In this document: in pieces, positions 1 through 5,258 of the stretch
How positions within the stretch are numbered: the first letter of the stretch is position 1
How the letters are laid out: the number at the start of each line of letters is the position of its first letter
Assembly (NCBI GenBank): GCA_003533975.1
Contig: DQCL01000260.1
Location: 1 to 5,616 of the forward strand
Length of the DNA stretch: 5,616 bases
Reading direction: 5' to 3'
From: Octadecabacter sp.
GTDB lineage: Bacteria; Pseudomonadota; Alphaproteobacteria; Rhodobacterales; Rhodobacteraceae
Made by a program: the position numbers and the translations under genes
The notes under the pieces: generated by a model
The model's input: only the letters and a program-made list of their open reading frames with translations
What the model was told of the DNA's origin: nothing
The model's database searches: none

Positions 1-346
1 TGGCGGCGGCGACGGTGGAGAGGCCGTAGGGGATGCTGGCCCGGTCAGCGGCGCGGGCGAGGTGGCATTCGGCGTCGGGCCAGATCAGGCCGGACATGCC
101 CAGTGGCGACATGCCGAAGGGCAGGGGCATCTTCTGACCAAGAAGCTCTATGCTGAGATCGGGGGTGAATTCACCATGCAGGATTGAAGGCATGAGGCCC
201 ACACGGTCAAGCGCCGCGCGGTTGCGGTGTTTGGTGGCCTCGGTGCCGGTGGCGGAATCGAGGTACTCCCAAACGAACTTGGGCAAGCGTTTGCGGGCGC
301 GGTCGCGCAGGTCGGAAAGGGCGGGGTAGGTCGCATGTAAATCCAT
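1..346 (-). CDS. FMN-dependent alpha-hydroxy-acid dehydrogenase (LldD/glycolate oxidase family), N-terminal part
   Basis: Partial gene, cut by the left window edge: 115 codons are visible of a family usually about 350-400 residues long. These flavoenzymes oxidise L-2-hydroxy acids (lactate, glycolate, mandelate) to 2-oxo acids, and many pass electrons to the respiratory chain at the inner membrane. The visible part follows the family pattern: KRLPKFVWEYLDSATGTE (residues 19-36), whose Y28 matches the conserved active-site/FMN tyrosine; then a conserved RNRAALDRVGL stretch; MPLPFGMSPLGMSGL (about 73-87), the first FMN-binding strand; and a GLSTVAAA stretch (about 108-115) matching STVS in E. 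coli LldD. DSAT replaces the DGGA seen after the tyrosine in E. coli LldD. No other ATG lies upstream in frame before a stop at about 427, so the ATG at 346 is chosen; no clear Shine-Dalgarno precedes it. The C-terminal catalytic His/Arg residues lie outside the window, so the substrate cannot be decided and lldD is not asserted. Confidence 0.88.
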   Translation of the reverse strand, partial: MDLHATYPALSDLRDRARKRLPKFVWEYLDSATGTEATKHRNRAALDRVGLMPSILHGEFTPDLSIELLGQKMPLPFGMSPLGMSGLIWPDAECHLARAADRASIPYGLSTVAAA

Positions 347-391
347 GCGCGCATTTGTGCGACCAGCCGGGGGATTGTCCAGAGAGACAGG

Positions 392-412
392 GCTATTGCG
401 CGGCGCAATAGC
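392..412. repeat. Perfect inverted repeat upstream of the hydroxy-acid dehydrogenase gene (possible operator)
   Basis: GCTATTGCG (392-400), a 3-base centre, then CGCAATAGC (404-412). The arms are exact complements, and the symmetry continues to a single central base. It lies 46-66 bases upstream of the ATG at 346, in the only gap between the two minus-strand genes. No T-run follows it on the minus strand (the RNA reads on as CCUGUCUCUC), so it is a poor intrinsic terminator for the PAS gene and fits an operator better. Hydroxy-acid dehydrogenase genes are often controlled by a substrate-responsive GntR- or LysR-type regulator, but no such regulator lies in this window, so the binding protein is unknown. 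Confidence 0.55.
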
Positions 413-461
413 GTTGCTTTCTGGCTAGGTGCCTGTTCGACCTTATTTTTGTGCGGCCTTG

Positions 462-1235
462 TTACTGCCTGTAGCCGCTGCGGGCGAGAGGCGGGGCTTG
501 GATGGGTTTGCCTGTGGGCGGCGTGGTCAGGTTGCCTGCCAAATCAACCAGCGCAGAGATAGCCGCTTCGACTTCGCCGCCGTCGCGATCTTCTTCGCAT
601 TCAAGGTCAATCAGATGCACGCCCGCTGCGGGTTCAGCATCAAGACGCTCTTGGGCGATGCCGCGTAGCTCTTGCATGGTGCTGTCAATCGCGCGGCAGA
701 GACCGGCCAGCATCCCGGCAGAGCCGGTGAGTTTGGCCGGATCGATCAAGCCTTTTTCGGCGGCGTCGAGCACGCTGGAGATTTGTTCGAGTTTGAACGA
801 CGAGGTCGCCGCGAAATAGCGGACGTCCTCAAAGGCGAGCGTATCACGGTTGTCGCGTTGCACACGTTCGACCACGATGGCGCTGCCGACAACCCGATCC
901 GCGCCCTTGAGGGTTTGGATGTGGTGCAAGGTCGTGTCCCAAATGAGCGGGCCACGCGGCATATGCAGCATCTCGCGGTAGCGGATTTGCGACGCCTCTG
1001 ACACGCAGCGGGCGTAGCGTTGGTTGACCGCCTCGGCTTCTTCATGGGGCATGAAGTCATGCAGTGGGCGGTGGACTACGTCGGACATCACCATGCCGCT
1101 ATGGGCCTCATGCGCCGCGTTGAGCGCCAGCAGTTCAAAGTGGCCGCTGTCTGGGTTCAGTTCGGCAACAAACATCGGCAGTTTGAACCGATCAAGTTCT
1201 CGGCGCAGTACCGAAGTGTCATCGTTTCTGAACAT
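462..1235 (-). CDS. Stand-alone PAS-domain protein, function unknown
   Basis: A 257-residue soluble protein. Residues about 18-124 have the shape of a PAS fold: a first strand pair (FKLPMFVAELNPDSGHFELLALN), an NAAHEAHSGM helix, a YARCVSEASQIRYREML helix and strand, then WDTTLHHIQTL and RVVGSAIVVERV, the usual last two strands of a PAS sensor. The remainder (about 130-232) looks helical, with an acidic stretch LECEEDRDGGE near 211-221 and a proline-rich tail. I see no kinase, GGDEF, HTH or other output domain, no signal peptide and no membrane segment, so it may sense a ligand or redox state and act through a partner, or be a degenerate regulator. The start at 1235 is supported by AGAGGA at 1243-1248 in good position. 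It reads divergently from the helicase gene and precedes the dehydrogenase by 115 bases, so a shared role with either is possible but unproven. Confidence 0.85.
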   Translation of the reverse strand: MFRNDDTSVLRRELDRFKLPMFVAELNPDSGHFELLALNAAHEAHSGMVMSDVVHRPLHDFMPHEEAEAVNQRYARCVSEASQIRYREMLHMPRGPLIWDTTLHHIQTLKGADRVVGSAIVVERVQRDNRDTLAFEDVRYFAATSSFKLEQISSVLDAAEKGLIDPAKLTGSAGMLAGLCRAIDSTMQELRGIAQERLDAEPAAGVHLIDLECEEDRDGGEVEAAISALVDLAGNLTTPPTGKPIQAPPLARSGYRQ

Positions 1236-1242
1236 GAGCGGT

Positions 1243-1248
1243 TCCTCT
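1243..1248 (-). promoter_or_regulatory. Ribosome binding site of the PAS-protein gene
   Basis: On the minus strand AGAGGA precedes the ATG at 1235 with a 7-base gap. It is one of the clearer Shine-Dalgarno sequences in the window and supports this start over internal methionines at residues 21 and 48. Confidence 0.6.
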
Positions 1249-1273
1249 GGCTGGTGTGGTCATTGAGGGGTCA

Positions 1274-1298
1274 CCTTGATTGGAAAGGACTATCAAGG
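1274..1298. repeat. Inverted repeat in the divergent PAS/helicase intergenic region
   Basis: CCTTGAT (1274-1280) and ATCAAGG (1292-1298) are exact complements separated by 11 bases. The site lies 39-63 bases upstream of the PAS-protein start and about 150 bases upstream of the helicase start, so it would fit a promoter operator for the PAS gene. There is no T-run beside it. A seven-base arm may arise by chance, so this is tentative. Confidence 0.3.
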
Positions 1299-1393
1299 AG
1301 TAAACATTTGAGCCTCTTCTAAAATTCGAAGTGTCTTTTGCGCTGGGCGCGGGGCGCTGCGGCGGAAAACGGCAACCTGTGCGGGAAGTCATG

Positions 1394-1408
1394 GAACATT
1401 TGTGGAAC
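1394..1408 (+). promoter_or_regulatory. LexA (SOS) box upstream of the UvrD-type helicase gene
   Basis: GAAC (1394-1397), seven bases, GAAC (1405-1408). This is the direct-repeat LexA operator known for alphaproteobacteria (GTTC-N7-GTTC, here read from the other strand), quite unlike the CTGT-N8-ACAG palindrome of gammaproteobacteria. It ends 40 bases before the helicase ATG. A weak promoter may overlap it: TTGTGG at 1400-1405, 17 bases, TATCGC at 1423-1428, which would put LexA over the -35 element. SOS control of uvrD is established in E. coli, so motif and target agree. The nearer gene is the helicase; the PAS gene start is 158 bases away on the other side. Confidence 0.75.
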
Positions 1409-1448
1409 GTCTCTTTATCTCATATCGCGGACGCGCTAGGTTACGGGC

Positions 1449-3833
1449 ATGAGTGATTTCGATGAAATGGACGCCTTCGAGGGCGCATCTTTGTCCGCCC
1501 GTGCCATGGCGGCGCGCCCGCAGCCTTATCTGGAGGGGTTGAACCCCGCCCAGCGTGCGGCGGTGGAGACCATGGACGGCCCTGTGCTGATGCTGGCGGG
1601 GGCTGGCACCGGCAAGACGCGGGCGCTGACGGCGCGAATCGTGCATCTGCTGAACACCGGGCGGGCGCGGCCCAATGAGGTGCTGGCGGTGACCTTTACC
1701 AACAAGGCCGCGCGCGAGATGAAGAACCGCGTGGGGCAGATGCTGGGCCAACAGGTCGAGGGGATGCCGTGGCTGGGCACCTTTCACGCGATCTGCGTCA
1801 AGCTGCTGCGGCGGCATGCGGAACTGGTGGGGCTGAAGAGCAATTTCACGATTTTGGATACGGATGATCAGTTGCGGCTGTTGAAACAGTTGGTGGCGGC
1901 GGAAGGCATCGACGACAAGCGCTGGCCCGCGCGGATGCTGGCGGGCATCATCGACGGTTGGAAGAACCGCGCGCTGACGCCGGATAAGATCCCGAGCGCG
2001 GATGCGGGGGCCTATAACCACCGTGGGGCGGAGATTTACGCGCAGTATCAGAAGCGGTTGATCGAGCTGAATGCCACCGATTTTGGCGATCTGCTGCTGC
2101 ATATGGTGACGATCTTTCAGACGCACCCGGACGTGCTGGCGCAGTATCAACGCTGGTTCAAATACATCCTAGTTGACGAGTATCAGGATACCAACGTGGC
2201 GCAGTATTTGTGGCTGCGTTTGCTGGCGCAGGGGCATAAGAACATCTGCTGTGTGGGCGATGATGATCAGTCCATCTACGGGTGGCGCGGGGCGGAAGTC
2301 GGTAACATTTTGCGGTTCGAAAAGGACTTTCCGGGCGCGCATGTGGTGCGGCTTGAGCAGAATTACCGATCAACAGGGCATATATTGGGGGCTGCGGCGG
2401 GTGTCATTGACGCTAACAAGAAGCGCCTTGGTAAAACGCTTTTCACGGCGGGTGAAGACGGCGAACAGGTGCGCCTGATTGGGCATTGGGACGGCGAGGA
2501 AGAAGCGCGTTGGATCGGCGAGGAGATCGAATCCATGCAACGTGGCACCCGCGGTTTGGATCCGATCCCGTTGAATTCGATGGCGATTTTGGTGCGGGCA
2601 TCCCATCAAATGCGGGCGTTCGAAGATCGCTTTCTGACGATTGGCTTACCCTACCGTGTCATTGGCGGGCCGCGCTTTTACGAACGTTTGGAAGTGCGCG
2701 ATGCGATGGCGTATTTCCGGCTTGCTGTGTCACAGGATGACGACCTCGCGTTTGAGCGGATCGTGAACACGCCCAAGCGCGGGCTTGGGGACAAAGCGGT
2801 CCAGATGATCCAGATGACCGCACGCTCGAATGGGGTGAACTTGGTCGAAGGTGCGCGGATCTGCGTTGAAGGCGGGTTGATCAAGGGCAAGGGCGGCAAT
2901 GCTTTGCGGGAACTGGTTCAGGGGTTGGACCGTTGGCACCAACAACTGCGCGACGAGGCGGATACGCATATCGAGCTTGCCGAGATGATTTTGGATGAGT
3001 CCGGCTACACCGGTCATTGGCAAAATATGAAAACGCCGGAGGCTCCGGGGCGGTTAGAGAACCTCAAAGAACTTGTGAACGCGTTAGAAAATTTCGAAAA
3101 CCTGCAAGGTTTTCTGGAACACGTCAGCCTGATTATGGATAACGCCAAGGAGGACGAGGGCGACATGGTCACGATCATGACGCTACACGGTGCCAAGGGC
3201 CTTGAGTTTCCAGCCGTGTTCCTTCCCGGTTGGGAAGATGGCATTTTTCCATCCCAGCGCAGCATGGATGAAAGCGGGCTTAAGGGCCTCGAGGAAGAAC
3301 GTCGTTTGGCCTACGTGGGTATCACGCGGGCAGAGCGCCACTGCACGATCTCGTTCGTATCCAACCGTTTAATTTTTGGTCGCTGGCAGTCCCAAATGCC
3401 GAGCCGCTTTATTGATGAGCTTCCCGAAGAGCATGTCGAGGTTCTTACGCCGCCTGGGTTGTATGGTGGCAACTTTGGCGCGGCGGGCATGGCAGCGCAG
3501 GCGAATCCGGCCAGCGAGGGCCTGGCGTCTGATTTGCATGAGCGCGTGGCCAGTGCGGATGTCTATAATTCCCCCGGATGGCGGCGCCTGCAGCAACGCA
3601 GCCAACAACGCCCTGTAAGCCAGTCCAAAGAAGCCCGCGGAATGACCATTGATTTGTCCGCGACATCGTCCTTCACCACCGGTGAGCGGGTGTTTCACCA
3701 AAAGTTCGGCTATGGTGAGGTGATGGAAATAGAGGGCGATAAGCTCGTGATCGAGTTTGATAAGGCTGGTGAAAAGAAGGTGGTTGGGAAGTTCATCGTC
3801 AGTGCGGACAAAGCCAATGATGTGCCGTTTTGA
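1449..3833 (+). CDS. uvrD: UvrD/PcrA-type ATP-dependent 3'-5' DNA helicase
   Basis: A superfamily 1A helicase of 794 residues that unwinds DNA during nucleotide excision and mismatch repair and removes proteins from DNA. All motifs are present: Q-motif LNPAQRAAV (31-39), Walker A GAGTGKT (51-57, Lys56), motif Ia VTFTNKAAREMKNR (81-94), TFHAIC (111-116), motif II LVDEYQDTN (241-249, Asp243/Glu244), motif III VGDDDQSIYGWRGA (269-282), motif IV LEQNYRST (302-309, Arg307), motif V TLHGAKGLE (578-586) and motif VI RRLAYVGITRAE (618-629, Arg627). A low-complexity linker (about 670-735) leads to a C-terminal Tudor-like domain, FTTGERVFHQKFGYGEVMEIEG and onward (742-786), the part of UvrD/PcrA that contacts RNA polymerase. 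It is somewhat longer than E. coli UvrD (about 720), with an N-terminal extension of about 25 residues. The ATG at 1449 has only a weak AGG eight bases upstream. Rep lacks the Tudor-like tail, so UvrD/PcrA is preferred. A LexA box lies just upstream. Confidence 0.95.
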   Translation: MSDFDEMDAFEGASLSARAMAARPQPYLEGLNPAQRAAVETMDGPVLMLAGAGTGKTRALTARIVHLLNTGRARPNEVLAVTFTNKAAREMKNRVGQMLGQQVEGMPWLGTFHAICVKLLRRHAELVGLKSNFTILDTDDQLRLLKQLVAAEGIDDKRWPARMLAGIIDGWKNRALTPDKIPSADAGAYNHRGAEIYAQYQKRLIELNATDFGDLLLHMVTIFQTHPDVLAQYQRWFKYILVDEYQDTNVAQYLWLRLLAQGHKNICCVGDDDQSIYGWRGAEVGNILRFEKDFPGAHVVRLEQNYRSTGHILGAAAGVIDANKKRLGKTLFTAGEDGEQVRLIGHWDGEEEARWIGEEIESMQRGTRGLDPIPLNSMAILVRASHQMRAFEDRFLTIGLPYRVIGGPRFYERLEVRDAMAYFRLAVSQDDDLAFERIVNTPKRGLGDKAVQMIQMTARSNGVNLVEGARICVEGGLIKGKGGNALRELVQGLDRWHQQLRDEADTHIELAEMILDESGYTGHWQNMKTPEAPGRLENLKELVNALENFENLQGFLEHVSLIMDNAKEDEGDMVTIMTLHGAKGLEFPAVFLPGWEDGIFPSQRSMDESGLKGLEEERRLAYVGITRAERHCTISFVSNRLIFGRWQSQMPSRFIDELPEEHVEVLTPPGLYGGNFGAAGMAAQANPASEGLASDLHERVASADVYNSPGWRRLQQRSQQRPVSQSKEARGMTIDLSATSSFTTGERVFHQKFGYGEVMEIEGDKLVIEFDKAGEKKVVGKFIVSADKANDVPF

Positions 3834-3902
3834 CGGAACACAACAGGCGTTAAACCGATGCTTTTAGGGCGGCAAAGCGGTGTTAGGACGCGCTGCTCAT
3901 TA

Positions 3903-4532
3903 TCACGCAGGACCTACGAGATTAGGAAACACCACCGGTATTAGCGTCGCGACAAGAAGCAAGGCCATGATGATGTTAAAGCTGCGCAAGCGTACTGGCG
4001 AGGTCAGGAAGCGGCGCATTTGCTGGCCCAGTATTGTCCAAATAGATATTGACGGAAAGCTGACCGCGAAAAACGTAAAAACGACTATTCCTACGGCCCA
4101 AAGTGAACGCGTGCCGTCCGCATCCGTTGCAAAGCGCGTGATCGCATAGGCTGCCATGCTCCAGGCTTTCGGGTTTACCCATTGGAACGCGGCCGCTTGT
4201 AGGAATGTTAGCGGCTTGCCACCCGCCTGCGGTACATCCGGCAGTTTCGGTGCAGAGGTTGCGATTTTGTAAGCCAGCCAAAGAAGATAGGCGATGGAGG
4301 CGATTTTTAAGGCTCTGTCGACGGCAGGGAAGGCGTCAAACACCTGCATCAATCCCAAGCCCACCAGCGCGATCATGAATGGGAACCCAAGCGTGATCCC
4401 CAGCATATGCGGTAACGTGCGCCGCAATCCGAAGTTCGCACCAGATGTCATCAACATCGCATTGTTCGGCCCCGGTGTGACGGTCCCGACAAAGGCAAAG
4501 CTGGCAAGGGCAAGGAATGTTTCTAAGCTCAT
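3903..4532 (-). CDS. LysE/RhtB family amino-acid exporter
   Basis: An inner-membrane protein of 209 residues, the normal size for this family, which exports amino acids or their derivatives by proton exchange. The family signature TPGPNNAMLMTSG sits at 19-31 after a hydrophobic first helix, and QWVNPKAW at 117-124 matches the conserved NPK motif of the second half. About six hydrophobic segments are visible: 4-26, 42-66, 74-92, 111-132, 143-168 and 184-203. It faces a divergent Lrp/AsnC regulator across 72 bases, the usual arrangement for these exporters, which suggests amino-acid-responsive control by that neighbour. Its substrate cannot be read from the sequence. No strong Shine-Dalgarno precedes the ATG at 4532. 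It converges with the helicase gene, leaving 69 bases in which I see no convincing terminator. Confidence 0.92.
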   Translation of the reverse strand: MSLETFLALASFAFVGTVTPGPNNAMLMTSGANFGLRRTLPHMLGITLGFPFMIALVGLGLMQVFDAFPAVDRALKIASIAYLLWLAYKIATSAPKLPDVPQAGGKPLTFLQAAAFQWVNPKAWSMAAYAITRFATDADGTRSLWAVGIVVFTFFAVSFPSISIWTILGQQMRRFLTSPVRLRSFNIIMALLLVATLIPVVFPNLVGPA

Positions 4533-4558
4533 TGGGTGACTTTATGCGGTTTTGAACA

Positions 4559-4569
4559 CAATTAAATTG
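4559..4569. repeat. AT-rich dyad in the exporter/Lrp control region
   Basis: CAATT (4559-4563), one central base, AATTG (4565-4569). It lies in the 72-base region between the divergent exporter and Lrp-type regulator genes, just before the regulator's candidate -35 element (TTGCCA, 4567-4572). AT-rich imperfect palindromes are typical Lrp/AsnC binding sites, so this is a plausible site for the neighbouring regulator. AT-rich short dyads are common by chance, so confidence is modest. Confidence 0.35.
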
Positions 4570-4595
4570 CCAAGTTGCATACTTTTGGATTATTA
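4567..4595 (+). promoter_or_regulatory. Candidate promoter of the Lrp/AsnC regulator gene
   Basis: TTGCCA (4567-4572), a 17-base spacer, TTATTA (4590-4595). Transcription would start at about 4601-4605, at or next to the ATG at 4605, so the mRNA could be leaderless. That agrees with the absence of a Shine-Dalgarno near that ATG. Prediction from motif and spacing only. Confidence 0.4.
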
Positions 4596-4620
4596 GATCA
4601 ATTAATGACTAATATTGATC
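4596..4620. repeat. Inverted repeat over the start of the Lrp/AsnC gene (possible autoregulatory operator)
   Basis: GATCAAT (4596-4602) and ATTGATC (4614-4620) are exact complements around an 11-base AT-rich centre. The element starts right after the candidate -10 and covers the predicted transcription start and the ATG at 4605. Lrp/AsnC proteins commonly repress their own gene, and a site here would block initiation. Binding by this protein is inferred. Confidence 0.4.
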
Positions 4621-5057
4621 CAATTAGTGCGCGAATATTGCGCGCGCTTCGTGAAGACGGGCGAATAAGCAACCTCGCTTTGGCGGATTTGGTTGGCCTG
4701 TCGCCGTCGGCCTGTTTGCGCCGCGTGCAAGACCTTGAGCGTCGCGGTGTCATCAAAGGATACCGCGCAAGGTTGGACCCAGCGCAAACGGGGCAGGACT
4801 ATGTTGTTTATGTTGCTGTTGGGCTCTCGGAACACTCAAAAGCGGCGCAAGAAGGATTCGAAAGGGCCATCATGGGCTTTTCAGAAGTCACCGAATGCCA
4901 CAACATTGCTGGCGCATTCGAATATTTTCTGCGGGTGGAAACGGCAAATTTGACCGATTACAAAACTTTCCACACAGACAAACTCGGCACTGTGCCGCAC
5001 GTGCGGTCTATCACCAGCTATATGGTTATGGGGTCGCCGAAAGACACACGGTCTTAA
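4605..5057 (+). CDS. Lrp/AsnC family transcriptional regulator
   Basis: 150 residues, typical for the family. The N-terminal helix-turn-helix is clear: DPISARILRALREDGRISN (5-23), then ALADLVGLSPSACLRRVQDLERRGVIKGYRARLD (25-58), where the SPSACLRRV helix reads DNA. Residues about 66-142 form the RAM/ligand-binding domain, with GAFEYFLRVETANLTDYKTF (103-122) and LGTVPHVRSITSYMVM (127-142) matching the usual pattern. These proteins form octamers or other oligomers that bind amino acids and regulate transport and metabolism genes. The divergent LysE-type exporter is the likely target, along with its own promoter. A TTG at 4575 in the same frame would add 10 residues, but the ATG at 4605 gives the standard family N-terminus and is preferred. 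The gene ends 28 bases before a hairpin with a following T-run at 5086-5125, its probable terminator. Confidence 0.93.
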   Translation: MTNIDPISARILRALREDGRISNLALADLVGLSPSACLRRVQDLERRGVIKGYRARLDPAQTGQDYVVYVAVGLSEHSKAAQEGFERAIMGFSEVTECHNIAGAFEYFLRVETANLTDYKTFHTDKLGTVPHVRSITSYMVMGSPKDTRS

Positions 5058-5077
5058 GCCTGTAAGCCCCCCCCCTT

Positions 5078-5125
5078 AAACGAAAAAGCGACGAGCCCGG
5101 GAGGAGGGAACTCGTCGCTTATTTT
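5078..5125. terminator. Probable bidirectional intrinsic terminator (also hairpin 5 of the array)
   Basis: AAGCGACGAG (5086-5095) pairs perfectly with CTCGTCGCTT (5111-5120). On the minus strand the stem ends in CUU and runs into UUUCGUUU, ending the DUF1127/hairpin transcript. On the plus strand it is followed by ATTTTG (5121-5126), so it can also end the Lrp/AsnC mRNA arriving from 5057. A 15-base loop is long for a plain terminator and is explained by its second role as a small-RNA loop. Confidence 0.7.
5086..5120 (-). ncRNA. Array hairpin 5 (terminal unit, overlaps terminator)
   Basis: A perfect ten-pair stem (5086-5095 with 5111-5120) around a 15-base loop that reads CCCUCCUCCC in the RNA (5108-5099). 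It is followed by the U-run of the terminator, so the last small RNA would keep its primary 3' end while the others need processing. Confidence 0.82.
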
Positions 5126-5127
5126 GT

Positions 5128-5154
5128 GACCAACTCGTGGGAGGACGGTTGGTC
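5128..5154 (-). ncRNA. Array hairpin 4 (short CCUCCC loop)
   Basis: GACCAAC (5128-5134) pairs with GTTGGTC (5148-5154). Past one bulged base, CGU and ACG in the RNA (5147-5145 with 5138-5136) add three pairs, leaving a tight loop of only CCUCCC (5144-5139). This is the smallest unit and has lost one CCU. Flanking linkers read ACAAAAU on both sides, a possible single-stranded RNase E site. Confidence 0.78.
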
Positions 5155-5168
5155 GATCATTTTGTCGT

Positions 5169-5217
5169 ATCAAGTGCGGCGATGTCAGGGAGGAGGAAGA
5201 CATCGCCGCGTCTTGAT
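5169..5217 (-). ncRNA. Array hairpin 3 (canonical CCUCCUCCC loop, strongest stem)
   Basis: GCGGCGATGTC (5176-5186) pairs perfectly with GACATCGCCGC (5199-5209), and beyond a small internal loop ATCAAG (5169-5174) pairs with CTTGAT (5212-5217), 17 pairs in all. The twelve-base loop (5187-5198) contains CCUCCUCCC in the RNA (5188-5196). It is the textbook unit of the array. Confidence 0.88.
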
Positions 5218-5257
5218 CGCAGCGCCCGTTCCCCGGGAGGAGGAGGTGGGCGCGATC
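5215..5257 (-). ncRNA. Array hairpin 2 (longest pyrimidine motif)
   Basis: GCGCCC (5222-5227) pairs with GGGCGC (5248-5253). An outer stem can form from GATC (5215-5218) with GATC (5254-5257); a slipped version pairs GATCGC (5215-5220) with GCGATC (5252-5257). The loop is large (5228-5247) and in RNA carries CCUCCUCCUCCC, one CCU more than the other units. Its outer arm overlaps that of hairpin 3 at 5215-5217, so the two outer stems compete. Confidence 0.78.
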
Positions 5258-5258
5258 A

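Noticed and set aside
148..408. Open frame of 86 codons on the minus strand
   Set aside because: It overlaps the hydroxy-acid dehydrogenase in another frame; its product is proline/alanine-rich and resembles no protein, whereas the dehydrogenase frame matches its family throughout.
392..412. Palindrome as intrinsic terminator of the PAS gene
   Set aside because: No T-run follows on the minus strand; an operator role is the better reading.
502..1001. Plus-strand open frames opposite the PAS gene
   Set aside because: Low-complexity products antisense to a PAS protein that has a good ribosome binding site and domain pattern.
1389..2150. Open frame of 253 codons on the minus strand, opposite the helicase N-terminus
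   Set aside because: Antisense shadow of a well-conserved helicase; rich in Arg, His, Gln and Pro with no domain, as expected from the reverse of GC-rich codons.
3834..3902. Terminator between the converging helicase and exporter genes (GCTTT/AAAGC at 3860-3878)
   Set aside because: Only five pairs, a nine-base loop and no T-run on either strand.
4575..4604. TTG start giving a 160-residue Lrp-type regulator
   Set aside because: The added ten residues do not fit the family N-terminus and would run through the candidate promoter; the ATG at 4605 gives the standard start.
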